Assembly (NCBI GenBank): GCA_014706385.1
Contig: JACGZH010000004.1
Coordinates: 1-64,000 of the forward strand
Length of the DNA stretch: 64,000 bases
Direction of reading: 5' to 3'
Source of the DNA: Phaffia rhodozyma
Lineage: Eukaryota > Basidiomycota > Tremellomycetes > Cystofilobasidiales > Mrakiaceae
Shown: piece by piece, positions 20,901-32,991 of the stretch
Position numbering within the stretch: the stretch's first letter is position 1
How the letters are laid out: each line of letters opens with the position of its first letter
Program-made: the position numbers and the translations under genes
The notes under the pieces: generated by a model
The model's database searches: none
The model's input: only the letters and a program-made list of their open reading frames with translations
What the model was told of the DNA's origin: nothing

Positions 20901-22210
20901 CAAGAAAAAGGATTGACCAATTTGTGCTCCATTATATGATCACGCAGCCGTTTTGATGGATAAAGGAATCATCATTGGACTAAGCTCTGAGGCATCAATC
21001 CGTCAATCTTTGAGCTTTGCCAACTACAAATTGCAAACGTCAACGCATCTGTTTCTTCCATATCTGCTCCGATTCCATCTTTCTTGTGGGCAAGTGAAAG
21101 CTGCAGTTCGATTTGCTTCATTCTATCAATCACTCTCATATTTTGCCCATGCACTCGAGATCCTTCTTCATGGGGTTCTTGAACAAGAGGCAGACGATGG
21201 CCCAGCCGCCAGCCCACAAGTTGTTGATGGATTAGAATGGCAGCCAAGTCAACTGTCTCCACTATCACCCATCGCTCCTGTCTTTGTCGGGGAGCATCCG
21301 CCAGGCCTGCAATCGGAATACTCGCCTGCGTTCATCCAAGCAAAAAGTCCTTCAACAGAGGATTCCAAACGTATGGGTGTTCTTCCTTTGGTGATTGATT
21401 TCTTAGATCACTTTCCCCAGGCCTTAGAAGTAGTGGTCGGATGCGCGAGGAAAACGGAGATCGATCGATGGGACTTTCTGTTTGATGTTGTTGGGAACCC
21501 TAGAGATCTGTTTGAGGTTAGTTGTCGTCTTTGTAATGTCGTTCTAATACCCGCTAATCAATCGCTCTGATCTTTTTCATGATGTCTAATTGGCACACTC
21601 CATGCGGTCTGATTATTCCATTTTCTTTCAATCATCTGGTCGATCTATGATTTAGAAATGCCTCGATGCCAATCAGCTTCAGACAGCAACTTCTTACCTC
21701 CTTGTTCTCCATCATCTCGAGCAGTTAGCCGATGCTTCGATAGATACTGTCCGAATCATCCGAGCTGCTATGAGGGTTGGTGAATGGAATTTGTGCAAGG
21801 ATCTTTTGCGATTTCTTCACTCAGCGGATGAGAGCGGAGCATTGTTAATCAAGGCGATCGAGAGTTTAGGGCTGTATGCTTCGAGAGAGGACATGGATGC
21901 TCTGATCAGCTCATCGAACTTCGGCCTCGGTTCTGAAACCCCAGAACATGATGATCTGGGGGGTCATGCATCTGTTCCTATATCAGAATCATCGCCTCCG
22001 TTGCAATCGCCTCCGTTGCAATCGCCTCAGCCTTCAACAACTACTGTCTCGGTTCCGAGATCGGCTAGATCGTTGACTACACGTGCGGTGTCCTCGACCA
22101 GCCCTGTTCGAACAGTGACTTCCCTACCGCCTTCAGCGGAGCGTAATCATTCATCCATAGGAGCCCCTCCGAGCAACGCCGAATCCAGGAGTGATCGGCG
22201 CTGGATTTGA
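17909..22210 (+). CDS. RIC1: RIC1, Rab6/Ypt6 guanine nucleotide exchange factor subunit
   Basis: With its partner Rgp1, Ric1 activates the Golgi GTPase Ypt6/Rab6 in retrograde traffic to the trans-Golgi. The start MYWPYGSPAVLSTP matches the family's opening. The N-terminal WD40-type propeller is seen in LLGIVWRESA, TSLAWSPDGYALAVGWERGW and YATVSEDGRLIAVAGRRGL. The C-terminal RIC1 domain is recognised by ASIRQSLSFANYKLQTSTHL, FLPYLLRFHLSCGQVKAAVR, the Phe-Ala-His-Ala-Leu-Glu region near 21150, and LPLVIDFLDHFPQALEVVVG near 21395. A Ser/Pro-rich tail with repeated SPPLQ ends at 22210. About ten short introns are needed; donors such as GTAAGT at 19035 are visible. I did not find RGP1 in the window. 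Confidence 0.9.
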
Positions 22211-22480
22211 TCAATGTATAGATCGTTGTAGTGTAGAAGTAACCATCTCGAAGAAGGGTTGGAGCTAGATGCCCAAAGGGTATTTGATGTCGTAGAGATG
22301 CTCTCGTGTAATTTTATGATCTGTACTATCGTATAGTGATGGTGTTGCTCAACTCCATCTTCCAAACACATGATCTTTACCGTAACAGATAATAGCTATA
22401 CTTCTGCTTATACGAAGTATTCAGTTTGTTGTGAAACATAGACGAAAAGAATATGGCCAACGCATGATTATAATCATCAC

Positions 22481-24135
22481 TCAAGACCTTCCAAAGGCTG
22501 GCAGGACTTGTACATTTTGTACCGAGCCTCTAGGCACGACGTTGGCTTGTACTGCTACAGGTAACTGACTGTTCCAAAATCTTCGAATCTCAAATCCGTC
22601 CTCGCCTGTCAGTCCCAGCTGTCCAAGAACTCCTCCCAAGGCCGCACCTCTCCGTCCAGACACAGACTCAATCATGCCATCAGGTCCAGATACCAAAATA
22701 AGTGTTTTCTTGCCCTTCTCAAGAGCTGTCGGTCGGCCAGAGGAACTTGCGGTATCCAACGATTGCGTGTCTGGGGTTGAGACAGTCGAGGGTTTTCCGA
22801 ATAGGGAAGCCCAAAACGATTCACCTTCTTCCTTCGCAGCCGTCACGGTCGACTGGATAGAAGCATGACCCGGAATCAAAATCTGTCCCAGATCTTTCTC
22901 ACCGAATCTAGAGGGTGAGAGATCAGCGAGCTCCAGCCGAGCAGGCAACAAGGATGGCTCGGGCAGATAGTCTTCTAGGAGAGATAATGTGAGAGCGTTA
23001 GACGTGTGAACGAGGGTGATGGTTGGAAGGTCAGGCGGCGGCGGCTGAGGTTTGAGCGGGTTGTATGGCAGTCGGGGGGGTGAAAGGGTATGAAGAAGTT
23101 GAGTGAAGGGAGTGATTCCGGTACCACCAGATATCTGTTATAATGTGAAGATTGGTTTCGAGCGAGATAATATTTCAGATCAGCTCAAAAAGAATGATCC
23201 ATGAAAGATTGATTATATGAAAGATCAAGAATGACGGACCATGAGCACTCGATCCCAACCCTGCAAACTCCATCCCTTGAGCTGGTCGATGTTGGGATCC
23301 TGCTCAATGACGCTAGGTCGAACAACTTCAACTTGAGTCGGGAATGGGCCTCGGGCTTCGATCCAGGAAAATCTCTTGAGAGAATGAATAAAGCGAGACA
23401 CTTCTCCCTGAGGCTCACGCTTTACCAAAATCGAAAGCTGGGTGGGTAGTCCATCGACGTGTTCGGGAGGAGAAAAGATGGTGTAAGGCTACAGACAAGC
23501 AGAAGAGAGACGTGTCGGTCAGCAAAGAATCGTTAATCAACCAAGAGAGGCGAAGATTAGCACGACGAGTCGAGATCGGTGCAAAGTAAAGAAAAGAAGG
23601 CGGAACTGACTCTCTCGATCTGTAGGGAGGAATCCTTGATCATGATGTGGTAGATCCCTTCTTCATTTGTCTCCAAGTTTCCCAGTACCTTGGGATGGTT
23701 GTCAGGTAGTCTCATGGTGAGGACTTTGTATGTTCCGTCTTTGAGTCCGGTCGATCCAGTCTCATCTCGATCGAGCACCTCGACCCACTCTACAGGAAAC
23801 GCTTTGTACTTGTCCTGGTCAAGCAACGGACTGTGGGCCGGCTTGAAGACACCATAGGTCACAAAGGCAAGAGCGACGCAACCATAGAAAAGTGTTCGGA
23901 GTCCATTTCTAGAGGCATCGGTTTCACCGTCCGGTCCAATGACCGGTTTCACACTCGGATTGAACTTTGTTATCTTGAACAGCGAGACCAAACGCTGCCT
24001 AGTGGTCTGTTCGGTCGGATCGAACTGACGACATGGCCGAGAGATCGATAAGTGTCTTGATGTGAAGATTGTCGATTTAGATGAATTTGCTAGTAAAGCG
24101 GCAGTCGACGGCCGAGCCAGACGAGTGGCGAACAT
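22481..24135 (-). CDS. Cyc2-like mitochondrial FAD oxidoreductase
   Basis: A ferredoxin-reductase-type flavoprotein. The N-terminus (MFATRLARPSTAALLANSSK, rich in Arg, Ser and Ala) is a mitochondrial presequence, and a single membrane helix lies at about residues 81-97 (FYGCVALAFVTYGVF). The FAD-binding barrel shows PYTIFSPPEHVDG after an Arg and GEVSRFIHSL, the pair that holds the flavin. The nucleotide-binding half begins ISGGTGITPFTQLLHT. Yeast Cyc2 has this layout and supports attachment of haem to cytochrome c in the intermembrane space; other NADH-cytochrome b5 reductases are related. Introns lie near 23610, 23490-23450 and 23190-23130. An insertion around 22700-22850 rich in Ser and Thr is not typical of b5 reductases. 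It is divergent from the Ups gene with 276 bp between starts. Confidence 0.82.
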
Positions 24136-24411
24136 ATTAACGAACGAAAAGAACTGGCTTTCTAACGGTCTGTGGGTGGTGGATAATGATTGATAGCCTG
24201 CCGAGGGTCAAGTTTGAATCGGTCGAGAGTGTCGAAGACGAAAAGGACGAACGGGAGAGCGCACAAAGAAAAGGTAATTATATGAAATTAACGAAATTCA
24301 TAAATCTGAGTTAACTAGCTAGAATTCTGTACCTGTTCCTCTTTTTCCAACACTAGCTTCCGCTCCTTCTTTTACTCTTGATCTTTCCTACGTTTCGTCA
24401 TACAGGTCGAC

Positions 24412-25548
24412 ATGGTCCGCATATTCAATCAAGTTCACACCTAGTATGGGCTTCTATTTTGGACCGCTTTGTACGCTATCTTGTGTTGAGTATGCTTGAC
24501 GCTGATTTCCCACCTGGTTTCCGCTATGCACAGCAAGGATGACTTTCAGACCGTCGCTCTGGCCTACTTTCTTCGATATCCGTTTGTCTTTGTTCATTCT
24601 TTCTGCTTTCCCCTTGTCAGAAGGGTCAGATTGATCAGTAGGGCTGACATTCACTTGGCTCCTTGCTGCTCTCAGGAACCCGTTTGCAAAACACATCATC
24701 TCTTGTGATGTTCTATCCCGCACGATCACCCCAGAGGGAACGCTCAAGACGACGCGGCTGATTCTCAAGTCAGGAAAGCTTCCCCTGTGGGCGATGACGC
24801 TCGTAGGTGGCTGGGGAGGAGGCCTCGGTGCCTGGGTACTAGAAGAGAGCGAGGTATGTGGAATGTTTCGTCCTTGATTCGAGCTTGCCCTTGTGGTGAC
24901 ATGAGACTGACCCGGCCAGATGCCGGGCATAGACACAAAGCGCACGAGTAGGGCTGACGTAACGTTGCTTCGGCCTGATAGTGCTATCCTTACCCGCCCT
25001 ACGCATTTCTAAGATCGACCACCCGAAACATCACTCACGGCAACATACTTTCCATCCATGAAGTCAGTCTGTCATTTTCTTTGTCGCTTCCGCTTTGGTT
25101 TTCGACCAGGCATCTTGGTTGGTCAGTCGGGTTGTCAGGACTAACTTTGACTGCTATGGCTCATTGTCATGTAGACATCCCTCTTGAAGCCGGCGTCGAT
25201 TTCGTCCGAATCGACACAACCACCGGTTTCCATGACCTTGCACGAAGTGGAGGGCCGAATACTGTCCTCCTTGAATACTGTTGAAGCAGTGAAACGGAAG
25301 ATTGAGACTTTCGGAGAGGGCAGGTTTGCGAAAGGATTAGAAAAGGTAAATTGTCCAGCTCTTGATTTCAATCTCTAATCAATTCACTTATTCGATTTGT
25401 ATCTCTTTCGGCGGTGGCCCATCTGTCGTTCGGTGTATCACAGTCACGATTGGGTATCTCGCATATCATACAAAAGGTCAAGGAACACCGGCAGACGCTT
25501 CTCGATCGTAAAACCATTGGTGTCCGTGGGTTAGGCTTGGAGATATAG
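24412..25548 (+). CDS. PRELI/Ups family mitochondrial lipid-transfer protein
   Basis: Carries phospholipid (phosphatidic acid or phosphatidylserine) across the mitochondrial intermembrane space, usually with the partner Mdm35. Exon 1 encodes MVRIFNQVHT and splices at GTATGG to YKDDFQTVALAYFLRYP. The next exons give NPFAKHIISCDVLSRTITPE, GTLKTTRLILKSGKLPLWA and GAWVLEESE, the conserved PRELI/MSF1 pattern. Later exons hold PYAFLRSTTRNITHGNILSI and EVEGRILSSLNTVEAVKRKI. The last exon ends KTIGVRGLGLEI with the stop at 25548. The sequence is closer to the Ups2/Slowmo style than to a specific subtype I can name. It has at least five introns. Confidence 0.9.
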
Positions 25549-25956
25549 TATTGTCGGTTCCCAATAGGGCGTCGCATTTAGGGTCTTTCTCAGCCCTCTT
25601 CATCTCCTCTGTTTTTGCTTGAACAATCTCTCTCTCTCTTGGGTTTTAGTCTCTCTTGTCCGTCGTCAACAATATATACTGCATGGTCTGTCAAGTTCAG
25701 AAATATGTATTTATACCTCAATCCCATCTATTTTGCTCGCCTATACATTCGCTTCTCTGGCCACGTGTCCTCTGTAAAATACATACCTCACTCTATCTAT
25801 ATCACAAGACTCTGAGAATATGCGTTCATGAACGGAGTTTGAGCGAGCATGATTTGAGTTTGGCTTGAAGTCGATGAAATTACTCCTCAACCAATATGTC
25901 TGTACATTTGTCTCGCATCAAAATTCTCATATCAAGAATGCAAGGGCCGATTTACT
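25549..25956. other. Convergent 3' spacer between Ups and ZCCHC9-like genes
   Basis: About 400 bp of AT-rich sequence between two stop codons facing each other. It presumably holds both 3' untranslated regions. No gene, RNA or repeat is recognised. Confidence 0.6.
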
Positions 25957-27414
25957 TCAGAAAGCTACAACTTTGGCTTTGGGCTTTCTAGCCGGAGCCG
26001 AGTGAGCAGGAGTCGAGCCCACAGGTCGACCAGCAATGATTCCTTCCTCCAAATCGACAGCCTTCCGTTTTCGATTGAGAGTATGGAAGTCATCCTCATC
26101 CGGGCCGAGTGAACGAGCAGAAGGATCGAGTGAGGGAGGAAGAAGAGTGGTCTGGATAGCGCGGTCTAGCGAGGAAGACGGGTGAAGGAAAGGCTGTCAG
26201 AATCACAAGCGGATAGACCGTTGAAGTCTTGAGGAGGAAAAACTCACTGTCTTTTCGCAGCTCGCAGTCCTTGGCAAGATGATCCTTTCCTTGACAGAGA
26301 ATGCAACCCTTGCCGCCATTCGGGTACACTCCCTTGTCTTGGTTTTGGGGACACTTTCCGGCTAAATGGCCTTTGCCGAGGCACACAAAGCACGAAGCGA
26401 ACGGCATTGGATCAGCCTTGTTGACTGGGCGGGGACATCGACCGAGAGTATGTTGAGGCGAGCCGCAACTGTGAGAGAGAGAGAACATATGAATGATTGA
26501 CAAAGCACATCAGCTTGACATACGACGAGCAAGAAGCATCAAAACTTGCGAGAAAAGACCGATACGGACCGGTAGCAAATATTAACAGTGTCTCTTCCGA
26601 CCATGGTCCTGATTCCGTCTATTTCGACCGCGCCATCCAGGTTGTTCGGGCAATCTTTAGCGGAATGACCTTGGGACCGACAGGCAAAACAGGTCGTGTT
26701 GGCCTCCCGTTCAGCGATTCGGTCCAAACGCCTCTTTTCTGAAGCCAGTCGACGGGCGTCAAATTCTGTGTCGTGAAGATTTATCAAAATGGTGTCGATA
26801 AGGAAAAAGAGAAGCACGCGTTGGATGTGGTATTTCATAACCAAGAGAACCAGGAAACCCAGGGTTAGAGACTGCCGCTATAGAAAGAGAGAACAAAAGT
26901 GAGAGGCAAACTTATCGACTATCGAAAACTCACGAGACTGTCTGCTATCCTTTCTCGCTTTCTTTCGTTCCATCCTGGCTGCGTGCTCCTCGATCGTCTC
27001 ACCAGGTTTGGGACCTTTCAATCCGGCCATCGTCTTTCTTCCTTTTGGCGCGTCCGGTTTTGAGGCTCCTGCTGCTGGTGTAGTATCGGCTTTGGGCAAA
27101 GGAGCTGACGATGTGCTAGAGGAATCTATAGAAGCAGGCTCTGTCGATCGCTCGCTAGGCTCGCCCGTCTCAGCAAGAGACTCCTGAGGATCACTCTGTC
27201 CATCAATGACCTTTCGATTCTTCTTATCCTTCTTTCCCCGAGTCCCTCTGTGGACTTTGCGTTTCTTGGCCACAGGCTCGTCGTCCGGTCCGGTCGTAGG
27301 TGCCGACGCGGTCACTACCGGAGCAGGAGCAGGGTGTAGGTCAGGCTCAGAGGCCCTCTGGGCGGAGGGGATGAGATCCTTTCGTTTGATCCCGAAGGAG
27401 GTGATTCGGGTCAT
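25957..27414 (-). CDS. ZCCHC9-like zinc-knuckle protein
   Basis: The first exon encodes MTRITSFGIKRKDLIPSA, then a disordered segment with a basic nuclear-localisation-like run (AKKRKVHRGTRGKKDKKNRK) and Ser/Pro/Ala-rich sequence. A Glu/Arg-rich helix (EEHAARMERKKARKDSRQS; later EKRRLDRIAEREANT) follows. Four CCHC knuckles come next: CFACRSQGHSAKDC, CYRCGSPQHTLGRC, CFVCLGKGHLAGKC and CILCQGKDHLAKDC, with the spacing and connecting YPNGGKGC seen in human ZCCHC9, a nucleolar RNA-binding protein. The tail has NRKRKAVDLEEG and ends KPKAKVVAF at 25957. Introns interrupt between knuckles 1-2 and 2-3 and near 26900. Role in ribosome or RNA biology is inferred from family. Confidence 0.85.
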
Positions 27415-27765
27415 GTGAATATATGCGTATATATGTGTGTATGTGTGTGAGGAAGAATGGACTACGAGCCAAGTAAGGTCAAGGTGGAAGAGGATTCGTG
27501 CGGTTGGTCTGGAAAGGCATGATCTGAAATTTTGTTGATTTCTTGTAAGAATGCGGGGCGCCGCTGTCTGATTCATTGTATCTAATGTGATGTCTGCCTG
27601 AGTTCAATTGAGCTGGATCTTTGTACGACATTTATATCATATCATATCAAACTTGAACTTTGGGTGTTGCTTGAAGGACTGCCAGAAGGTTGATGTTGAA
27701 CGTTGACTGCAGTTTGATGAGACTCTGAAGCACGAATAGGTTGCTTCTTGACAGAGTCTGCGTAT
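27415..27765. other. Intergenic, promoter of ZCCHC9-like gene
   Basis: About 350 bp that includes a TATATGTGTGTATGTGTGTG microsatellite immediately before the ZCCHC9-like start and an ATATCATATCATATC run near 27635. No gene is recognised. Confidence 0.55.
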
Positions 27766-28029
27766 CTAGCTCTGGCCTATTAGATCATAAACGGCGACGG
27801 ACAAGGCATCAATATTTGATGAGGCACTCGTGTTTGATGGCAATTTTCCCTGGACAAAGACACCCACTATAGCCAGCCTCTGAGCTCTTGCTTCTTTGCG
27901 CTCCGAATACTTGCCATACATCGCGTGGATGACGGCAAGGGGAAGGACGAGGTAGAGAAAGAAAAGGACCGGGTCGAGCGTGATGAGTGCCTTGATTTGA
28001 TCGACTAGAAAACGTGTGATTTGATCCAT
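27766..28029 (-). CDS. Small single-pass membrane protein, uncharacterised
   Basis: An 87-residue frame with a good ATG (MDQITRFLVDQIKALITLDP), one hydrophobic segment at about residues 21-36 (VLFFLYLVLPLAVIHAMY) and a basic/acidic stretch KYSERKEARAQRL just after it. This is the arrangement of a small tail- or signal-anchored protein, perhaps of mitochondria or ER. An intron could begin at a GTGTCTTTG after AIV, so the C-terminal 30 residues are less certain. I do not recognise the family. It lies head-to-head with MPS1. Confidence 0.5.
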   Translation of the reverse strand: MDQITRFLVDQIKALITLDPVLFFLYLVLPLAVIHAMYGKYSERKEARAQRLAIVGVFVQGKLPSNTSASSNIDALSVAVYDLIGQS

Positions 28030-28459
28030 CGCAGAAATTTGAGGTTCGCTTGAGATCAGATATGGCTGATGATGAGCTCTTCTAAACGGTTTCTGCTACT
28101 GCTGCTGCTGTTGCTGTTGCTTGTGCTCTCCTTTGTCATCTCGTCCTCTCCGAGCTCTCGCACTTTAAGCTCACCTGGAGAATCCTCGGGCAGATGGCAG
28201 TGGGCGGTGTAGGGTTGTATACTTACATAAGGTAGATGAATACTTAGGTAGTATATTTGAATAAACAACCCCAGGCGCCTGCTTTTCTCTACTGTTATTG
28301 ATTTCTTCTCGTTCTCACTTGTTACCTTCACTCGCCTGCTCTCCATCCGTCCGGCTCTCTCTCTTTCGACGGATACACAGATACACAGATACATTCATAC
28401 ACACAGGCTGGCTCAGGATACTCACGCGCGTGCAATCTCTCGCTCACAGCAATCTCCCG
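28030..28459. other. Divergent promoter region upstream of MPS1
   Basis: About 430 bp between two divergent start codons. It contains CTGCTG/GTTGCT triplet runs at 28092-28125, CT-rich patches, and ACAGATACACAGATACA near 28378. The MPS1 frame is open back to 28298, but the favoured ATG is at 28460. Confidence 0.5.
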
Positions 28460-31400
28460 ATGACGGCCTTTCTCTCGTCGTCGCCATCGCCGCCAATCTC
28501 TCCGCCAGCAATCTATCCTACATCCTCATTTAATACCATTCAGACACGTTCGCACGATCATCAGTCCATCGTTCACAGTGGTCGAGATATTTCAATACTT
28601 CAAGATCAGAACAACGATGACGACGACGACGACGACGACGATGATGATGATGACGAATACGGAGATTCCATGCTGGACCTCAAGAGCATGGGCTTCAACT
28701 TCAACTATGGTTCTCCTGTCAAACCATCGGCTTCGTCCACAGGAGTTGCAGTCACTGCAACCTCGTCCGGATCATCGTCTGTTGCCATTGCTTCTTCAAG
28801 CGCACATATCAGTCAGGCAGGAGCTAGTAGACCACTCTCACCCTCATCCCAGTCAGCTAATCCATCGTATTCCCGTCCGAATCCCATATCACTTTCTTCC
28901 TCCAGCCCACCTGATCGACTACCCATAGGCTCGACCGTCGATTCTACTCCTTCTCTGTATGGTGGATCGCGAACATTAGCTCCCAATCATACTGCTAGCA
29001 CACCTCTTCTGTCGAACCTTTCATCAGCCTCAGTCTTGGGTTCCGGAAGACCCTCAGGTCTGACCGCTAGGACAATTGGACGTGTGGCCTCGGTACCATA
29101 TCCATCAGCAGGCAGAGATGTCAAGAGCTCTTTAGATCGAGACGACCATGATGACCAAAGCGAGGTTTGTATGAACTGTCTGGATGATTGTTTTTTTTTT
29201 TTTTTTTTTCGTTCTTCTCATCGCTAAACTCTGTGACTTATCGCCTCATGAAACTCCTCGTTGTGCCTTGGATGTTTTTCTTCTCCTTTCTTTCACAAAT
29301 TATAGCCGTACCCGAAAGCGAGCTCGGTCTCTCCTCCGTCAACACTTCCCAGAAATTTATCTCCTCCGCCGCGAATGCCTCACCGAACCCCCTCTGCCAA
29401 ACCCTCTTTCCGTCCTCCTCCTGCTCACACATCTTCTCATGAGGACCGTCCCCTTCAGACTCCCTCCCTCACTTCTCGTTCTCTCCTCTCTTCTGCCAGC
29501 GAGTCTACTAGACGAGCTCGCCTACTTGGACCGCCCATTCGGCTGACCTATGAGGAGGCCAAGCTTCAGCGAGAAAAGGCGGAGAAAGAAGAAGAGGAGG
29601 AACGGCTAGAGAGAGAGCGTGAGGCTTCAGAGAGGGAGCGCGACCCATCTAGAGGTGATTTAGGTGGAGTACAAGAAGAGGATGAAGGACAGTCGATAGC
29701 CGACATCGACCGACAAAGCTTCTCAACGGCCTCTACCTCAACAGACCCAGATCGCGAACGAAAACCTTTGAGATTCGCTAAAGACCTCGATCTTCGAGAA
29801 AGAGAAAGGACTTCTGGACTGTCGAAATCATCGACTTTACCCTCCCAGATGACTGTTCCCTCGATGTACACACGTACGCCCCCTCAACTCTCAGGAGAGC
29901 CAGATAAGAACCGAATCACTCCTCTATCTTCTTCTTCGACTGCTTCAACAAATCATCACAACGCTCCCTCTCCATTATCGTCAGCTAGCTCACTCTCCTT
30001 CCGTCTCACATCATCCTCAGCTATGTCTTCGTCCACTCCTCCGTCCGGATTGAATCCTTCGTACAGCCAACCAACGGATTACCAGGTTTTATCTTCTGGT
30101 GACATCCAGTCAAATACCGACGACTCCCCTTCTGCCGCTGCTTCTGCTTCCCACCGATCGACTTCCACCACCTCCAAACAGAATCATCTGTATCGTTCCT
30201 CTGGGGAAGAGCTCAATCGTCTCAAATCATCCTCTCCCCAACTAACAAGCACGTCAATACAACCCTCATCAGATGCTCATTCCACCGCCGATATGGCTCA
30301 CTCTTCCTCCTCTGAATCTAATCCTAACCCTTATCGACAAGCACAACCCAACTATACACCTGTAAGCTTACCGGGCAGGCAGTTATACTCTCCTCCGATA
30401 CCACCCTTTCACTCATCTTCCGAAAACAAAGAGAATCATCTCGATCTACTTGGAGCCTCCTCGATATCGAGCGCTCCTCAAGACAATCCCAGCAACAAGC
30501 GAAACACTCGGTCCATCTCGGATCACTATCAAGCACCCACTCCTCCGAAAGTTTCGACATCCCTCATAGAAATCGATATTCCCCCTCAAACAAATCTTCG
30601 TAATAACGCGCCACCTGGAGGTAATGGACAGATGGGTAGATATGCTTCTGGACTGGGCCAGACTTATCAGATCCCGATAGGAGGGCCAGAAGACGACTCA
30701 AACAGAGCGTTGTATCCTTCGGATAACAATCCGCAAAGGGCAGCTACCGCTCCACCTGGAGCTTCTCATCAGCATCACCTCCATCAACAGCAGCAACCAA
30801 CCCATACACATACTCCTCATGCGTACTCTCATCCGCAACATCAACACCCTCACTCGCATCAGCCGCAAGCATCAGCCCCGCCTTCAAACATGATGCTGCA
30901 CGGCCGAGCAAACAGTGGGATTGCCTCTCAAGGCTACTACGATACTTCAATGCCCATTCCTGGAGGTTCCACTTCAACTATCATGCAGAACGGAGGAACA
31001 AACACCGTCATGCAGCATTCTCAACAGCAACAATATGGTCAGATGGGGCCGCCCACGTTGATGCAGCCAGGAGGCACAAGGCAGGGCATGATGCCGCTTC
31101 CTGGTGAGAAGAAAGAAAGATATCTCGAAGTATGTCCTTTCGAGTTTCTATTTGTTTGCTTCTTTGTTCCTCCTCTTGTCTTTCGTCATGACTTGATCTT
31201 TCTTTGATCTAACCGTTGGAAAAACCCCCTTTTTGACCCTCTCTTCCCATCATCACATCTTTAGGTCAACGGCCGGTCATATCAAAAACTCTGTCAAATC
31301 GGCCGAGGAGGTTCTTCCAAAGTGTTCAAAGCGCTCAATGAGAAAAAAGATGTGGTGGCCATCAAGAAAGTGGCGCTCGATCGACTGGACGCTGAAGCAA

Positions 31401-32991
31401 TTCGGAACTACCAAAACGAAATTGACTTGCTCAAGAAGTTGAGAGGACATGAGAAAGTCATCAGACTTGACGACGAGGAGACGACGAGGAGCGGGAGCGG
31501 CAAGCCAAAAGCAATCTTTGTTGTGAGTGCCTTGTTTACTTTTACATTGCGCAAGACCAGTTATTACCAATGGGTGATATCGATTGATTGATCGATCGAT
31601 CGATCCGTTCCTGTGAATCTTCAGGTCATGGAGTTTGGGGAAGCGGACTTTTCAAAACTCCTTGAAGAGCAAAAAGGAAAACGACTAAACATGAACTTTG
31701 TTGGCTTTTTCTGGCTCCAAGTATGTCATTTTTTCTCATCTTACACCTCTTTTGTCTATCCCTGCTTGCATAAAGGCTGATAAATCATCCTCAATCTATC
31801 AGATGCTTGAATGCGTTCAGATCGTTCATGACCATGGGATCATCCATACCGATCTGAAACCTGCTAACTTTGTGCTTGTCAGAGGGTGTCTTAAGATCAT
31901 CGATTTCGGAATCTCTCACAAGATCGAAGGGGACACTGTTCACGTTCGCCGAGACAACCAAGTGAGTCGCTGTATGCTGGTCGACAAGTCGTCATCGACA
32001 GAGACTTACCAATAGGGCTTTTTGTATCAAAAACGATGCATCATAGATCGGAACAGTCAATTACATGTCTCCAGAGTCCGTTCAGAAATCTAATGGAGAG
32101 CCAAGGATTGTTGTATGTCTTTTCCGCTCCTCGTTTTCGGATTTCTCAGTTAACTGACTCTGAGCATCGGGATTGCACTAGCTTGGTAAACCAACGGATG
32201 TTTGGGCCTTGGGATGCATTCTCTATCAAATGATCTATGGCCATCTTCCCTTCAGCGATTTTACCAACCATCCGGCCAAGATTGCCGCTATTTGTAATCC
32301 TCGACATCAAATTCCATATCCAACCATCTCGGTTCCGAGGATGCCGTCGTCGTCGACAACGTCCGTTCTCGGACCTAATGCGTCTGGGTCAAATTCTGCC
32401 TCGATAGATACGAAGACGCTTGCTAGCCCGGTGGATCCGCTGGCGATCGAGGTGATGAAAGCGTGTCATATGCGGGATGAAAAGATGAGGCCGACGATCG
32501 GAGAGTTGATTGAGCATGACTTTTTGAAGCCTTGGAAACGTGGGTCATTCTTTTCTTCCAAAGTTCTCTTCTCCCTCTTCCCCTCTCCAGGGTTTAAAGG
32601 TGACGACATGATGGGCTTACCGTCTTGCTTTCCTTCTTATGGTTTTCTTTTTTCACTTCATATCCGGCAGGCACCCTGGCCACCAACTCATCTGCGCCTC
32701 CCGTCAACAAGATGGACATGCTCCCCCCGGAGTGTACTTCGATTTCGTTCAACGTTTTGGAACAACTCGTCACTTTTGTTAGAAGCAAGCCTACCGCCAC
32801 CGCCGAGGTAAGCTTCCGGGCTCGTTTTTTCCATCCTTGCATTTCATTCATCTCATGAGTTGAAGCCCGATTTCGTTCTTCACTTATTGAATCCTTGATG
32901 AATCGACATCGTTTCGAATGCTTGTCCACCCAAACAGGATGCGTTCCGAAAACTGAAAGAGGTTCATGCTGAATACTGGGCAAACCATTAA
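28460..32991 (+). CDS. MPS1: MPS1/TTK dual-specificity spindle checkpoint kinase
   Basis: Phosphorylates kinetochore proteins to start the spindle assembly checkpoint. The long N-terminal half is disordered: Ser/Pro-rich, a run of about 13 Asp from GAY codons at 28615-28655, an Arg/Glu-rich coiled segment near 29560-29640, and Gln/His-rich sequence before the kinase. The kinase begins [20 protein letters not shown] (31280-31330), then VAIKKVAL (Lys), a Glu helix, [13 protein letters not shown] and the catalytic loop HTDLKPANF, where Thr replaces the usual Arg as is normal for Mps1. [20 protein letters not shown] follows, then [30 protein letters not shown] and [20 protein letters not shown] tail follows with a final exon [16 protein letters not shown]. 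About eight introns are present. One carries a T19 tract (29191-29209) and another GATC repeats (31585-31602). Confidence 0.95.
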
